Positions 16,380-24,704 of a DNA stretch of 64,000 nucleotides are shown piece after piece. The stretch's first letter is position 1. Each line of letters opens with the position of its first letter. A program made the translations under genes and the position numbers. The stretch spans positions 1-64,000 of the forward strand of contig JAJDXO010000026.1 in the NCBI GenBank assembly GCA_022823235.1. Direction: 5' to 3'. Source of the stretch: Rhodospirillales bacterium (GTDB lineage: Bacteria; Pseudomonadota; Alphaproteobacteria; Rhodospirillales; UBA2165). The notes below the pieces were generated by a model. That model saw only the letters and a list, made by a program, of their open reading frames with translations, had not been told where the DNA came from and did not search any database.

Positions 16380-16919
16380 CTACGCCTGGCCTCCCTGTTC
16401 GGGCCGTTGGGCGTCATCCCCGGCGTCAAAGGCGCCGAAGTCATCGGCGCCCATCTGCTTGAGCGGCCTCCGTATGGACCGGATCGCCATGAGAACGGCG
16501 ATCACGGCCAGAACGGTCAGGAGCGTGCCCAGCCACCACCACTCCCATTCGCGGATTTCGGTCTCGTTTCCCTGGCCGTGCATGAAGCGGGTGTAGTTCG
16601 CGATCAGCAGCGTGACCGCGATAATGCCGGCAATGTTCGTGAACAGGCCGAGAATTCTGTAAATGTAGGGAATCTTCTTCATCAGGAACGGCTCGAACAG
16701 GGTCACCATGATGTGCGAGCGCTCACCGGAAACAATGACCAGGCCCGAAAAAACGATCGTCCCCAGCAGAAATTCGGTCATCTCGTTGCTGCCGAGGATG
16801 GGCTCGCCCAGCCAATAGCGGAGGTTCACGTCACTGAACGTGAGAACCATCATCACCAGAAGCGCGATCGCCGCCAGCACCTTGATGATTTTGTGCAGAA
16901 AATCAGTCAGCCCGATCAT
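16380..16919 (-). CDS. dctQ: TRAP transporter small permease DctQ
   Basis: This 179-residue protein has four membrane segments and NLRYWLGEPILGSNEMTEFL, the conserved DctQ signature after the first segment. The C-terminal tail after the last segment is charged and Gln-rich. It is followed two bases later by dctM. A long hairpin separates it from dctP upstream. Confidence 0.88.
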   Translation of the reverse strand: MIGLTDFLHKIIKVLAAIALLVMMVLTFSDVNLRYWLGEPILGSNEMTEFLLGTIVFSGLVIVSGERSHIMVTLFEPFLMKKIPYIYRILGLFTNIAGIIAVTLLIANYTRFMHGQGNETEIREWEWWWLGTLLTVLAVIAVLMAIRSIRRPLKQMGADDFGAFDAGDDAQRPEQGGQA

Positions 16920-16971
16920 GTGGATTACCCGCCTCTCACAGGTTCGTTGAACGCCCCGCCCCTATGCCGGA

Positions 16972-17006
16972 GGCGGCATCGAAAGACCCGGTCCTTCGAT
17001 GCCGCC
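16972..17006 (-). promoter_or_regulatory. Intercistronic hairpin between dctP and dctQ
   Basis: GGCGGCATCGAA and TTCGATGCCGCC form a perfect 12-base stem around an 11-base loop. There is no T run on the minus strand, so it is unlikely to be a full terminator. Placement just after dctP suits a 3' stabiliser or attenuator that lets the binding protein be made in excess over the permeases. Confidence 0.6.
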
Positions 17007-17053
17007 GTCAGCAATATTCGCGCAGATCTTTACCGTCTGCTTTCAGGCGCCGG

Positions 17054-18088
17054 TCAGGAGCCCGATGCGACAAACTTCTTGTATTGCTCGACGACTTTCT
17101 TGCCGTCCACGCCCATGGCCTGAACGCGCTTGAACCACGCGTCGTACTGAGGCCTGGCGGCCTTTTCGAGCTCGGCCTCGAAAGCGGCGCTCGCCCGGTG
17201 CTCCTTAATTCCGGCTTTGGCCAGTTTGTCCTTGGCCACCTCCTCGAAGTCGTCGGACGCCTTGCCGATATTGCGGGCCAGTTCTTCACCGGAGATAGCT
17301 GCGATCGCCTTCTTCTGGCCACCGTTCAGCGATTCCCACTTCTTCTTCGACACCATCCAGGCGAAGGACGGCATCATCATCGACTGGGTCGTAAACGTTC
17401 CATGCTTCGGGAACTGAACACCGGCGAAGTTGACGATTCCGCCTCGGGTGATGCCGGCAATGCCTTGAACGACCTTGGTCTGGGTAAACTCACCGAGACG
17501 CGCCGCCGGGCCCGAGACGTGGTTCACGCCGGCGGCCTTCATGGTCTTTGAAGACGTGCCCGCGAGCGCCCACATCTTCTGGCTCTTCATGTCGGCGATG
17601 GAGTTGATCGGCTTGTCCTTCGCGGTGAAGAAGTGAACGCCCCCAAACTGGAACATGCTGAGGACCTTGATGCCCAGCTTGTCGAACTCCTTCTTGTCTC
17701 CGAAGTTGTCGTTCCAGGCGCGCCAGTAGGCGATACCGCCCTGCACTGCGCTGCCCGAGTTCAGGAACGGAAGAATACCGAAACCGGGCCCTCCTGCCTG
17801 CTTCGCGGTAAAGGCATGGAAGATGAACGCGCAGTCGAATGTGCCGGCGACAATGCCGTTCAACTGCTTCGGCGGCGGAGCCGCATTGGCTGGCAGGAAG
17901 TTGATTTTGACCTCACCGTTGGTGACTTTGCCGACTTCCTTGCCCCAGGGCTTCAGGCCCTTATTCACGTAGTGCTTCGGACCGGTAAAGACATTACAGG
18001 TCCATCGTTCCGCCGCCTGTGCCTGAGTGGCGCCGAACATGGCCGAGGCGCCGACCGCAAGCGCGGCTACTGCCAATACTTTCTTCAT
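17054..18088 (-). CDS. dctP: TRAP transporter substrate-binding protein DctP
   Basis: This 344-residue secreted protein has signal peptide MKKVLAVAALAVGASAMFGA...QAQA cleaved before AERW. The DctP fold shows in GTFDCAFIFHAFTAKQAGG, INSIADMKSQKMWALAGTSS and the C-terminal WFKRVQAMGVDGKKVVEQY. It heads the DctPQM block, 167 bp downstream of the GMC oxidoreductase gene, in an intergenic region with repeated CGTGGTC elements. Clustering suggests that the imported compound is the GMC substrate or product. Confidence 0.9.
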   Translation of the reverse strand: MKKVLAVAALAVGASAMFGATQAQAAERWTCNVFTGPKHYVNKGLKPWGKEVGKVTNGEVKINFLPANAAPPPKQLNGIVAGTFDCAFIFHAFTAKQAGGPGFGILPFLNSGSAVQGGIAYWRAWNDNFGDKKEFDKLGIKVLSMFQFGGVHFFTAKDKPINSIADMKSQKMWALAGTSSKTMKAAGVNHVSGPAARLGEFTQTKVVQGIAGITRGGIVNFAGVQFPKHGTFTTQSMMMPSFAWMVSKKKWESLNGGQKKAIAAISGEELARNIGKASDDFEEVAKDKLAKAGIKEHRASAAFEAELEKAARPQYDAWFKRVQAMGVDGKKVVEQYKKFVASGS

Positions 18089-18115
18089 GTGTAAAATCTC
18101 CTGTTAAAGATGATT

Positions 18116-18240
18116 CTCGTGGTCCGCCGACCTAGGCCAGCACACCTGTGTATCCAAGTCTACATGGAAGAGACCACGAGCCGGTTGACTTTCATAAGCC
18201 TGCACCCGCCCCGGGCAGCCAATTCCGGCGAAACGTGGTC
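18116..18240. promoter_or_regulatory. Three CGTGGTC elements upstream of dctP
   Basis: CTCGTGGTC occurs at 18116-18124, its inverse GACCACGAG at 18172-18180, and CGTGGTC again at 18234-18240. The three copies alternate in orientation at 56- to 62-bp intervals between the GMC and dctP genes. They could be regulator half-sites or form alternative stems; neither is demonstrated. Confidence 0.4.
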
Positions 18241-18255
18241 TCGGTTTGCCCATTC

Positions 18256-19893
18256 TCATACCTGTAATTCCGCCGCGGGCAAAGGCGGTTTTCCTAAAAT
18301 CACGTCAGACGCTTTCTCGGCAACCATCATCACCGGAACATTGATATTGCCGCCCACCAAATCGGGCATCACCGAGGCATCGACCACCCGTAAACCCTCG
18401 ACCCCGCGGACGCGGAATTCCAGATCAACCACGGAGTCGTCATCGGACCCCATGCGGCAGGTGCCGATGGGATGGAACACGGTCATCATGGTCTGGCGGA
18501 TAAAGGCGTCGATGCCGTCCTGGCTCGCAACGTCTTCGCCGGGCGCCAACTCCTCGCCCCGATAGCCGTCGAGGGACGGTTGACGGGCGATCTCCCGCAT
18601 CATCCGGATGCAGTCCCGGAGCGCTTGGCGGTCGGCTTCCGTCGACAGAAAATCATTAAAGACCCGCGCGTGATCGAAGGGATCGCTGGACCGCAGCTTG
18701 ACCCAGCCCCGGCTTTCCGGCCGCAGATGGCAGGCCCGAAGCGAGAAGCCCTCCGGCGGCGGCGGCATGATCACCGGGAACCATTCCTTGGCGAACATGT
18801 TCACCGGACGGAAGAACATCTGGACGTCGGGAATGTCGGCCTCGGGGCGGCTTTTCAGGAAAGCCGTGCCGGCGCCCGGCGGCAGCGTGGCAGGTCCCGC
18901 GTGGAAGACGTAGGCGCGGATCATGTTGATGGCCAGCCGATCAAGGCGCAGCGACTTGTAATAGTGGGATGGCTTGGCGTAGGCATAGTCGACGCCGATC
19001 GATGTATGATCCTGTAGGTTCTCGCCGACATTCCCGCGGTCTGCCCGCACCTCTATGCCCATCTCCCGGAGATGGGCGGCGGGCCCGATGCCGGACAGCA
19101 TCAGCAAATGGGGAGAGTTGTACGCGCCGCCGCAGAGGATCACATCCCGCTCGGCATGCGCCCGGGCCTCGCCGCTTCCGTCCTTGTAGGCGACGCCCGT
19201 CGCCTTGTTGCCGTCGAACACCACCCGGGCGGCCTGGGCGCCGGTCTTGACCGTGATATTGCCCCACTTGAGCGCCGGGCGCAGATAGGCGGTCGCGGAC
19301 GAAAAACGCTTGCCGTCGCCGATGGAAAACTGCATCCGGCAGACGCCTTCCTGCTCGGCGCCGTTGAAATCCCCGGTGTAGCCGAATCCGGCCTCTTTGC
19401 CCGCTTCGACGAAGGCATCGAACAGGGGGTCCTGCCCCCAATGCTCGACGCAGCGCAGCGGCCCGGAATCGCCGCGATAGTCGTCGGCCCCGCCGTCAAA
19501 GGACTCCATCCGCTTGAAGTAGGGCAGCACGTCGGCATAGGACCAGCCTTCGAGCCCCTTCTGCCGCCAGCGGTCGTAGTCCGCGCGATGGCCCCGGACA
19601 TAGGCCATCATGTTGATCGACGATGATCCGCCCACCACCCGGCCTCGCGGGTGCCACACCGAGCGGTTATCGAGCCCCGGCTCGGGCTCCGAGTTGTACT
19701 TCCAATTATACGCCGGGGACTGCCAGATCTTGCCGACGCCGAGGGGCACATGGATCAGCAAGTTTCGATCCATCTTGCCGGCTTCCAGCAGCAATATGCT
19801 GGCCCCGTCGGCGCTCAACCGGTTGGCCAGCACACAGCCCGCCGATCCGGCGCCAACGATGATGTAGTCGTACGAAGGGGACCCGTTACTGAT
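18256..19893 (-). CDS. GMC family FAD-dependent oxidoreductase (choline-dehydrogenase-like), start codon ATC
   Basis: The full-length frame is 545 residues. It has the dinucleotide-binding motif YDYIIVGAGSAGC followed by LLLEAG, GMC signature 1 (GRVVGGSSSINMMAYVRG) and catalytic region TVFHPIGTCRMG with NVPVMM near the C-terminus. It would oxidise an alcohol to an aldehyde. No ATG, GTG or TTG exists between the upstream in-frame TAA and the FAD loop. The first usable-looking codon is ATC at 19893-19891, seven bases after GGGAG, where an ATG would be expected. A GTG at 19833 would delete the FAD loop. This is either a rare start, a CTG start further upstream, or a damaged gene. Confidence 0.8.
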   Translation of the reverse strand: MSNGSPSYDYIIVGAGSAGCVLANRLSADGASILLLEAGKMDRNLLIHVPLGVGKIWQSPAYNWKYNSEPEPGLDNRSVWHPRGRVVGGSSSINMMAYVRGHRADYDRWRQKGLEGWSYADVLPYFKRMESFDGGADDYRGDSGPLRCVEHWGQDPLFDAFVEAGKEAGFGYTGDFNGAEQEGVCRMQFSIGDGKRFSSATAYLRPALKWGNITVKTGAQAARVVFDGNKATGVAYKDGSGEARAHAERDVILCGGAYNSPHLLMLSGIGPAAHLREMGIEVRADRGNVGENLQDHTSIGVDYAYAKPSHYYKSLRLDRLAINMIRAYVFHAGPATLPPGAGTAFLKSRPEADIPDVQMFFRPVNMFAKEWFPVIMPPPPEGFSLRACHLRPESRGWVKLRSSDPFDHARVFNDFLSTEADRQALRDCIRMMREIARQPSLDGYRGEELAPGEDVASQDGIDAFIRQTMMTVFHPIGTCRMGSDDDSVVDLEFRVRGVEGLRVVDASVMPDLVGGNINVPVMMVAEKASDVILGKPPLPAAELQV

Positions 19894-20000
19894 CGCTCGT
19901 CTCCCGTATGTCCCTGTCAGTCCGCTTGCCCGGCGGATTGATCCGCTCTCGTTGGTTTATGGCCGAGTTCCGCGGCCGCCCGCAATTTTCTCTCGCCCAA

Positions 20001-20019
20001 CCGCCCGCATGACGGGCGG
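20001..20019 (-). terminator. Possible terminator hairpin after the siderophore-interacting protein gene
   Basis: CCGCCCG-catga-CGGGCGG is a perfect seven-base stem 12 bp after the stop on the minus strand. The following minus-strand sequence has no strong T run, so intrinsic termination is uncertain. It could also be a processing or stabilising hairpin. Confidence 0.35.
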
Positions 20020-20031
20020 CTGCGCTTCCGC

Positions 20032-20829
20032 CTAATCTTCACCGTAATCGTGATCGGGGTAGTTGGTCTCTCCCAGCCGCCAATATCCCCGGGTGTTCAT
20101 CCAGGCCTTCTCAACGCCCCGGTCGTCCATCAGGTGATTGCGGACCCGGCGCATGGCGCCCGCCTCGCAGGCAATCCACCAGAGCGTCGTCTCCGGCATG
20201 TCGCCCAGGGTCGTTGCGGCATGCTCCAGGAGGCTTCCCTGGACCGCACCGGTTTCCGCGCGATGCAGCCAGATGGGCGAGACGTCCCGGACCGCGCTCA
20301 GCGGCCGTTCGTCGTCCGCATCCGCCACTTCACAGAAGACGGCCGCCTCGCAGCCCTCCGGCAGCGCTTCGAGGATCATCCCGGCTGCCGGCATGGCCGT
20401 TTCATCGGCCAACAGCACGGCGTGGGTCGTGCCGTCCGGGATATCCAGCCCGCCGCCCGGGCCGCCGATGAACAACTCGTCTCCCGGCTTGGCGGTCCGC
20501 ACCCAGTTGGCCGCGAGCCCCTCCCCGTGGTGAACCACCTCCACGTCCAGTTCGTGGGTATCGGCATCGAACCGCCGGGGCGTATAGGTGCGGCTCGGCG
20601 GCCGGGGGGCATCCGTGTCGGCCGGCGACCAGGTGCTGCCCGGCTCCGGAAACAGAAGTTTGATATGCGCACCCGGTTTGGGCATCGAGAAGGCCGCCAT
20701 GTCGCCGCCGCCGAAGGTCACCCGCGTGAGCCGCGGGACGATCCGCTCGACCTCGATGACCTCGGCGCGCTTGGGGGGCGGGCGCTTTTTCCTGGGTCTC
20801 GGGTTTGCCGCCTGAGCAGGTTCAGCCAT
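20032..20829 (-). CDS. Siderophore-interacting protein / FAD-dependent ferric reductase (ViuB-like)
   Basis: This 265-residue soluble protein has an FAD-binding barrel (RVTFGGGDMAAF, then SRTYTPRRFDADTHELDVEV with the RxYTxR flavin motif). A C-terminal SIP domain follows (THAVLLADETAMPAAGMILE, WWIACEAGAMRRVRNHL). The ATG at 20829 has AGGAGG eleven bases upstream. It is the last gene of the ligA-ligB-hydrolase run. The family reduces Fe(III)-siderophores with NAD(P)H; here it may supply Fe(II) to the extradiol dioxygenase, which is inference from position. Confidence 0.85.
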   Translation of the reverse strand: MAEPAQAANPRPRKKRPPPKRAEVIEVERIVPRLTRVTFGGGDMAAFSMPKPGAHIKLLFPEPGSTWSPADTDAPRPPSRTYTPRRFDADTHELDVEVVHHGEGLAANWVRTAKPGDELFIGGPGGGLDIPDGTTHAVLLADETAMPAAGMILEALPEGCEAAVFCEVADADDERPLSAVRDVSPIWLHRAETGAVQGSLLEHAATTLGDMPETTLWWIACEAGAMRRVRNHLMDDRGVEKAWMNTRGYWRLGETNYPDHDYGED

Positions 20830-20846
20830 GTCTTCCTCCTGATCCT

Positions 20847-22538
20847 CTAACGCGCCGCGACCGAAATGTCCGTCGCCTCGTTGAATGCCTCGAACTTGGA
20901 GATGAATTCGGTCACCGTCGCCGCCTCGCCGTCGATAGTCACGTCGCCGGCGGCGATCGCCTCCTCGAGGGTGGTCTGCCCGAACACCCACTTGAGCAGG
21001 AACTCGCGGGAGAACTTCATCGCCGCATCCCGTTCGGCGGGCGGGTCGCGGAAGAACTGGCAAACACCACGCCGGATCTCCAATGCGCAGGCCTCGTTGG
21101 TGTCGGTGGTCTCAAACGCCACGCGCAGATTGGTGTCCCAGGCCTCCTCGGCCTTCAGCCGCACGGTCATGACCTGAAGGATGGCGGCGAGCGGGAACCC
21201 GCGGACCTGGTCGGGCGATCCCAGCACCATGCCGCCGCCCGCCAAATCAAGCTCGACCTCGAGCTCCAGAGCGCTGGTCAGGCCCCAGTTCCGCCAGGTG
21301 GCGTTCTTCTGCCGGTAGCCCCAGGCGCGCAATGCCCGGGCTTTCAGGTTGCGCGCCTCCTGATCTTCGACATCGGCCTGGATCAGCCACGTTAGGAGCT
21401 CCGCCCCCCACTGATCGTCGCCGTTGTCCATGGCTTCCGTCGCCTTGGCGAGAACCGTTCTCCGGCCGCCCATCATCACCACGTAGCGCTTCGCCTTTTC
21501 CCGCCACGGTGTCGGGCTGAGGGCCACCGGATCGCCCTGATACCAGCCGAGATAGCCGGCATAGATCGCCGGGATCGAATGCTTGTATGAGCCGTAATAC
21601 TCGCCGAGCCAGGGATGGTCCTTGAGCCGGTCCGGCATCTCGACGACTTCCTTGATCTCGTCCGGCCGGTAGCCCTTGTTCATGTAGCGAAGCGTCTGAT
21701 CGTGGACGAACTGAATGGCGTCCCGGTAATCGGTCATCAAGGCGTCGATCTCGTCCGCGCCTTCGACCGGCCGGCCGTGATGCGGGATCAGCAGCTCGGC
21801 CCCGAACTCCCGCAGGTGGTCAATCCCCTGAGCCCAGACCATGGGGTTGCGGAATCGGGTGCCGCGGAGCGCGTAGACGTTGGGAAACGACTCGTAGATG
21901 GCGTCGGCCGACAACAGCACCTTTTCATCCGGCAGCCAGACGCAGCATTGGTCCTCGGTTTCCGAGGGATTGAGGTGAACCTCGAACCTGATACCGCCAA
22001 CTTCGTCCTTGTAGACGCTTTCGAAGGTTGTGTTGGGCGGGACGAAAGTCCGGGGGCCGGGCCGCTGGGGCGGACCCAGCCCGGCGCCGACGGTGCCTTC
22101 CTCGCTCACCGGCAACCGCATGCCGAACTGATACATGGCGCGCCGGCCGATAATCGGTCCGACCAGCCCGACGTCGCGCATGACGTGATCGGCGAGCTCT
22201 TCCTGGCCGATGATCTTCACCTCGCCGGAGGAGATCTCCTCGTCGGTGAGAAAGGCGCGCGTCCCGCTCACATGGTCGGCATGAAAGTGGGTGTAGATCA
22301 CCGTTTTGATCGGCTTGTCGGTGATCTTCTTGAACTCCTCGGCGACCACCGCGGCATTGTCCATGCCGGTCATCGTGTCGACGAGGATGCAGGAATCCTC
22401 ACCCTCGATCAGCGTGCAGTTCACCACCGTGAAGCCGAAAGCGCAGTAGATATGGTCCCGCAGCTTGTAGATTCGGGGCTTCATGCCGTCCTGGTGAGCC
22501 TTTAGGTCCGGATGGACGGAAGGTTTGATCTCGTTCAT
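20847..22538 (-). CDS. Alkylsulfatase-like metallo-beta-lactamase superfamily hydrolase
   Basis: This 563-residue protein has the binuclear zinc motif THFHADHVSGT near residue 83 and later metal ligands in SADAIYESFPNVYALRG and LLIPHHGRPVEG. Its N-terminal metallo-beta-lactamase domain is followed by an alkylsulfatase dimerisation domain (YVVMMGGRRTVLAKATEAMDNGD) and a C-terminal SCP2-like domain. This three-part order matches BDS1/SdsA1 linear alkylsulfatases in design but lacks the export signal of SdsA1, so it is likely cytoplasmic. Location after ligB suggests hydrolysis of an ester in the same pathway. The exact substrate is unknown. Confidence 0.82.
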   Translation of the reverse strand: MNEIKPSVHPDLKAHQDGMKPRIYKLRDHIYCAFGFTVVNCTLIEGEDSCILVDTMTGMDNAAVVAEEFKKITDKPIKTVIYTHFHADHVSGTRAFLTDEEISSGEVKIIGQEELADHVMRDVGLVGPIIGRRAMYQFGMRLPVSEEGTVGAGLGPPQRPGPRTFVPPNTTFESVYKDEVGGIRFEVHLNPSETEDQCCVWLPDEKVLLSADAIYESFPNVYALRGTRFRNPMVWAQGIDHLREFGAELLIPHHGRPVEGADEIDALMTDYRDAIQFVHDQTLRYMNKGYRPDEIKEVVEMPDRLKDHPWLGEYYGSYKHSIPAIYAGYLGWYQGDPVALSPTPWREKAKRYVVMMGGRRTVLAKATEAMDNGDDQWGAELLTWLIQADVEDQEARNLKARALRAWGYRQKNATWRNWGLTSALELEVELDLAGGGMVLGSPDQVRGFPLAAILQVMTVRLKAEEAWDTNLRVAFETTDTNEACALEIRRGVCQFFRDPPAERDAAMKFSREFLLKWVFGQTTLEEAIAAGDVTIDGEAATVTEFISKFEAFNEATDISVAAR

Positions 22539-22559
22539 GGGTCTGGATGTCCGGTTGGT

Positions 22560-23399
22560 TCAGGCGTTAACCAGCAGTTGGAGACCGGACGCGGTCACCG
22601 ACACCGGGGAATAGTAGTTCCGATAAAGCTCGTTCACGTTTTCGTCCAGGGCGCCGCGCATGGTCAGCCACATGACCACCTCGACGCCCTCGGCGCCCGC
22701 TTCGCGCATGATGTCCCCGGACGTGAGCCGGGTCAGGGCCTCGGGATCATTGGCGAGGCGGTCCATGAAGGACTGGTCGAACGCCGGATTGTTGAACCCG
22801 GCACGCTCGCCGCTGAGTTGGTGGGACAGTCCGCCGGTGCCCAGCATCATCACCTTCTCGTCGCCGGGGAAGCTGTCGACGGCGCGGCGGATCGCCTTGC
22901 CGAGATCGTGGCAGCGCTTGGCCTTGGGGATCGGATGCTGGATGACGTTGACCGCCACCGGCACGATTTTGATCTCCCAGTCGGGCTCGGGCTTCCACAA
23001 CAGGCGGATGGGCATGGATGCGCCGTGGTCGAGCTCCAGCTCCTGGCAGATAGTGGGATCGAACTCATCCTCGATCAGCGTATCGATGATATGCCAGGAC
23101 AGGTCCTGGTGCCCCGGCACCGGGGGCAGCGGCCGGGCGCCCCAGCCTTCGTCCCCGCACACGTAACCGGGCGCCGCGCCGAGGGCGAAGGTCGGCATGG
23201 CGTCCAGGAAGAAGCTCAAGCCGTGATCGTTGTAGATGACGATCGCCGTATCCGGCCGGTTCTCCCGGACCCAGTCGCGGACCGGCCGGGCGCCCTCGAA
23301 AAACGGCGCATACTCGCCCTCGTTTTCCCTGCCCTGATCCTGGTACGGCACCAGGGCTGGAATGTGCGATACACCGACGCCGCCGATCATTTGCGCCAT
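22560..23399 (-). CDS. ligB: Class III extradiol dioxygenase catalytic subunit (LigB-like)
   Basis: This 279-residue protein keeps the residues known from protocatechuate 4,5-dioxygenase: His12 in GVGVSHIPAL, His59 in YNDHGLSFF and Glu240 in AEGVEVVMWL as iron ligands, and His193 in TGGLSHQLSG as the catalytic base. Each lies within two residues of its LigB position. ATG at 23399 follows the ligA stop by two bases. It would cleave a catecholic ring meta to the hydroxyls. Protocatechuate, gallate or a methylated gallate are candidates. Confidence 0.88.
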   Translation of the reverse strand: MAQMIGGVGVSHIPALVPYQDQGRENEGEYAPFFEGARPVRDWVRENRPDTAIVIYNDHGLSFFLDAMPTFALGAAPGYVCGDEGWGARPLPPVPGHQDLSWHIIDTLIEDEFDPTICQELELDHGASMPIRLLWKPEPDWEIKIVPVAVNVIQHPIPKAKRCHDLGKAIRRAVDSFPGDEKVMMLGTGGLSHQLSGERAGFNNPAFDQSFMDRLANDPEALTRLTSGDIMREAGAEGVEVVMWLTMRGALDENVNELYRNYYSPVSVTASGLQLLVNA

Positions 23400-23401
23400 T
23401 G

Positions 23402-23761
23402 TCAGTCTCCCGCCGGTTCCAGGCCGAGACGGTTTTCGAGGAAGTCCTCGTACTCCATGCCCGCCTGATTGGCGCACACCATCCGCATGTTCCATTTGGC
23501 GATGGCGGCGATTTTCCAGACGTAATAGACATTGCCGCCGAGCTGGAGGATGCGCAGCAGATCCCGGTCCATGACCGCCCGGCACTGCTCGTCCGAAAGG
23601 CCGTACTCCTTCATGTACGCCCACTCGTCGGCCTCGAAGCGCTCCCGGTTCGCCGGGTCGATGAACGACATGAACATCTTGTTGAGCACATAGCCTTTCA
23701 TGGCCATCCGTCCGTCATAGACGTAGGTGCCCGGAATATCGTCGTAGTCTTTTTCAAACAT
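23402..23761 (-). CDS. ligA: Extradiol dioxygenase small subunit (LigA-like)
   Basis: This 119-residue protein matches the LigA superfamily: GYVLNKMFMSFIDPANRERF near residue 23, YGLSDEQCRAVMDRD, then ILQLGGNVYYVWKIAAI. LigA subunits close over the LigB active site and form its lid. The gene begins a run ligA, ligB, hydrolase, SIP reductase. Two candidate IclR operators lie 100-145 bp upstream. Confidence 0.88.
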   Translation of the reverse strand: MFEKDYDDIPGTYVYDGRMAMKGYVLNKMFMSFIDPANRERFEADEWAYMKEYGLSDEQCRAVMDRDLLRILQLGGNVYYVWKIAAIAKWNMRMVCANQAGMEYEDFLENRLGLEPAGD

Positions 23762-23862
23762 GGTTCCGCCCTGGGTTCCGCCCGGTTTGCGCCTTGTGAC
23801 AACCGGCGCGTTTCGTCATTCGATCATTCCCGGCGCACAGTATCACGCCCACTCGGGTTGTC

Positions 23863-23879
23863 AGTCCAGATGACGGACA
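23863..23879. promoter_or_regulatory. Putative IclR operator upstream of ligA (site 1)
   Basis: AGTCC-agatgac-GGACA fits nine of the ten arm bases of the palindrome seen at both iclR genes. It sits inside a larger GTTGTC-N13-GACAAC inverted repeat (23857-23881). It lies 102 bp upstream of ligA, between ligA and the SDR gene. Confidence 0.5.
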
Positions 23880-23889
23880 ACCCGCCCAC

Positions 23890-23906
23890 TGTCCGCGAAA
23901 CGGAAA
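23890..23906. promoter_or_regulatory. Putative IclR operator upstream of ligA (site 2)
   Basis: TGTCC-gcgaaac-GGAAA keeps TGTCCG-N5-CGG and differs from the palindrome at one arm base. It is 27 bp from site 1, centre to centre, and just beyond the SDR stop. A third TGTCCG half-site follows at 23908. Confidence 0.4.
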
Positions 23907-23921
23907 GTGTCCGCGACGGTT

Positions 23922-24677
23922 CTACTGGCAGTATCTGCCGCCGTCCACATTGATGCTCTGGCCGGAGAGGAAATCGCTGTCCTCGGAGGCCAGGAATATC
24001 AGCGTGCCGACCAGGTCCTCGGGCATCATGTCGCGCTTGAGGATGCGGGACGCGATGGTGGGTTCGCGGGCGACGTGAAGCTGCGGGTGATTGGCGACGC
24101 CCTCGCTCTCGGTGAATCCGGGAACGATGCAATTGACGAAAATGTTCTTGTCGCCGAATTCCCGCGCCGCCGACCGGGTCAGGCCCAGGATGGCACCCTT
24201 GGAGCTCACGTAGTTGGCGAAGCCGGGGCCGCCGTAATAGAAGGTGCCGGACGAGATGTTGATGATCTTGCCGCGACCGTTGCTGAGCATCGACGGGACG
24301 ACGCCCTTGATGCATTGGAACGAGCCGCGGGCGTTGACCGTCATCACCCGGTCCCACTCCTCGTTGGACATCTCCATGATCGGCGTCAGGCGCAGCTCGG
24401 CGAACAGCGCCGCGTTATTGACCAGAATCTCGATGGGGCCGAATTGCTTGTCGGTCTCGGCCACCATGTCGGCGATGCTGTCGTCGCTGGTGACGTCGGC
24501 TGAAACGGCGATCGCCGTCCCGCCGCCGGCGTTGATTTCGTCCGCCACCCGGCTCGAATCCGCGATATCCGAGACCACCACCTTGGCGCCTTCGGCGGCC
24601 ATGGCCTTGGCGTAGGTCTCGCCGATCCCCTGGGCGGCGCCGGTGACGATGGCCACCTTGTCTTTCAGTCTGCTCAT
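23922..24677 (-). CDS. Short-chain dehydrogenase/reductase
   Basis: This 251-residue SDR has TGAAQGIG at 12-19 for NAD(P), NNAA at 87-90, Ser142/143 and YVSSK with Tyr156 and Lys160 as the catalytic set, and DGGRYCQ at the C-terminus. The ATG at 24677 is preceded by AAGGAG; the longer upstream start is less likely. SDRs next to GSTs and LigAB recall the LigD-type alcohol dehydrogenases of lignin aryl-ether degradation, but SDR substrate cannot be read from sequence. Confidence 0.88.
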   Translation of the reverse strand: MSRLKDKVAIVTGAAQGIGETYAKAMAAEGAKVVVSDIADSSRVADEINAGGGTAIAVSADVTSDDSIADMVAETDKQFGPIEILVNNAALFAELRLTPIMEMSNEEWDRVMTVNARGSFQCIKGVVPSMLSNGRGKIINISSGTFYYGGPGFANYVSSKGAILGLTRSAAREFGDKNIFVNCIVPGFTESEGVANHPQLHVAREPTIASRILKRDMMPEDLVGTLIFLASEDSDFLSGQSINVDGGRYCQ

Positions 24678-24704
24678 TTCAATGTCTCCTTGAACTCCAT
24701 TCAC

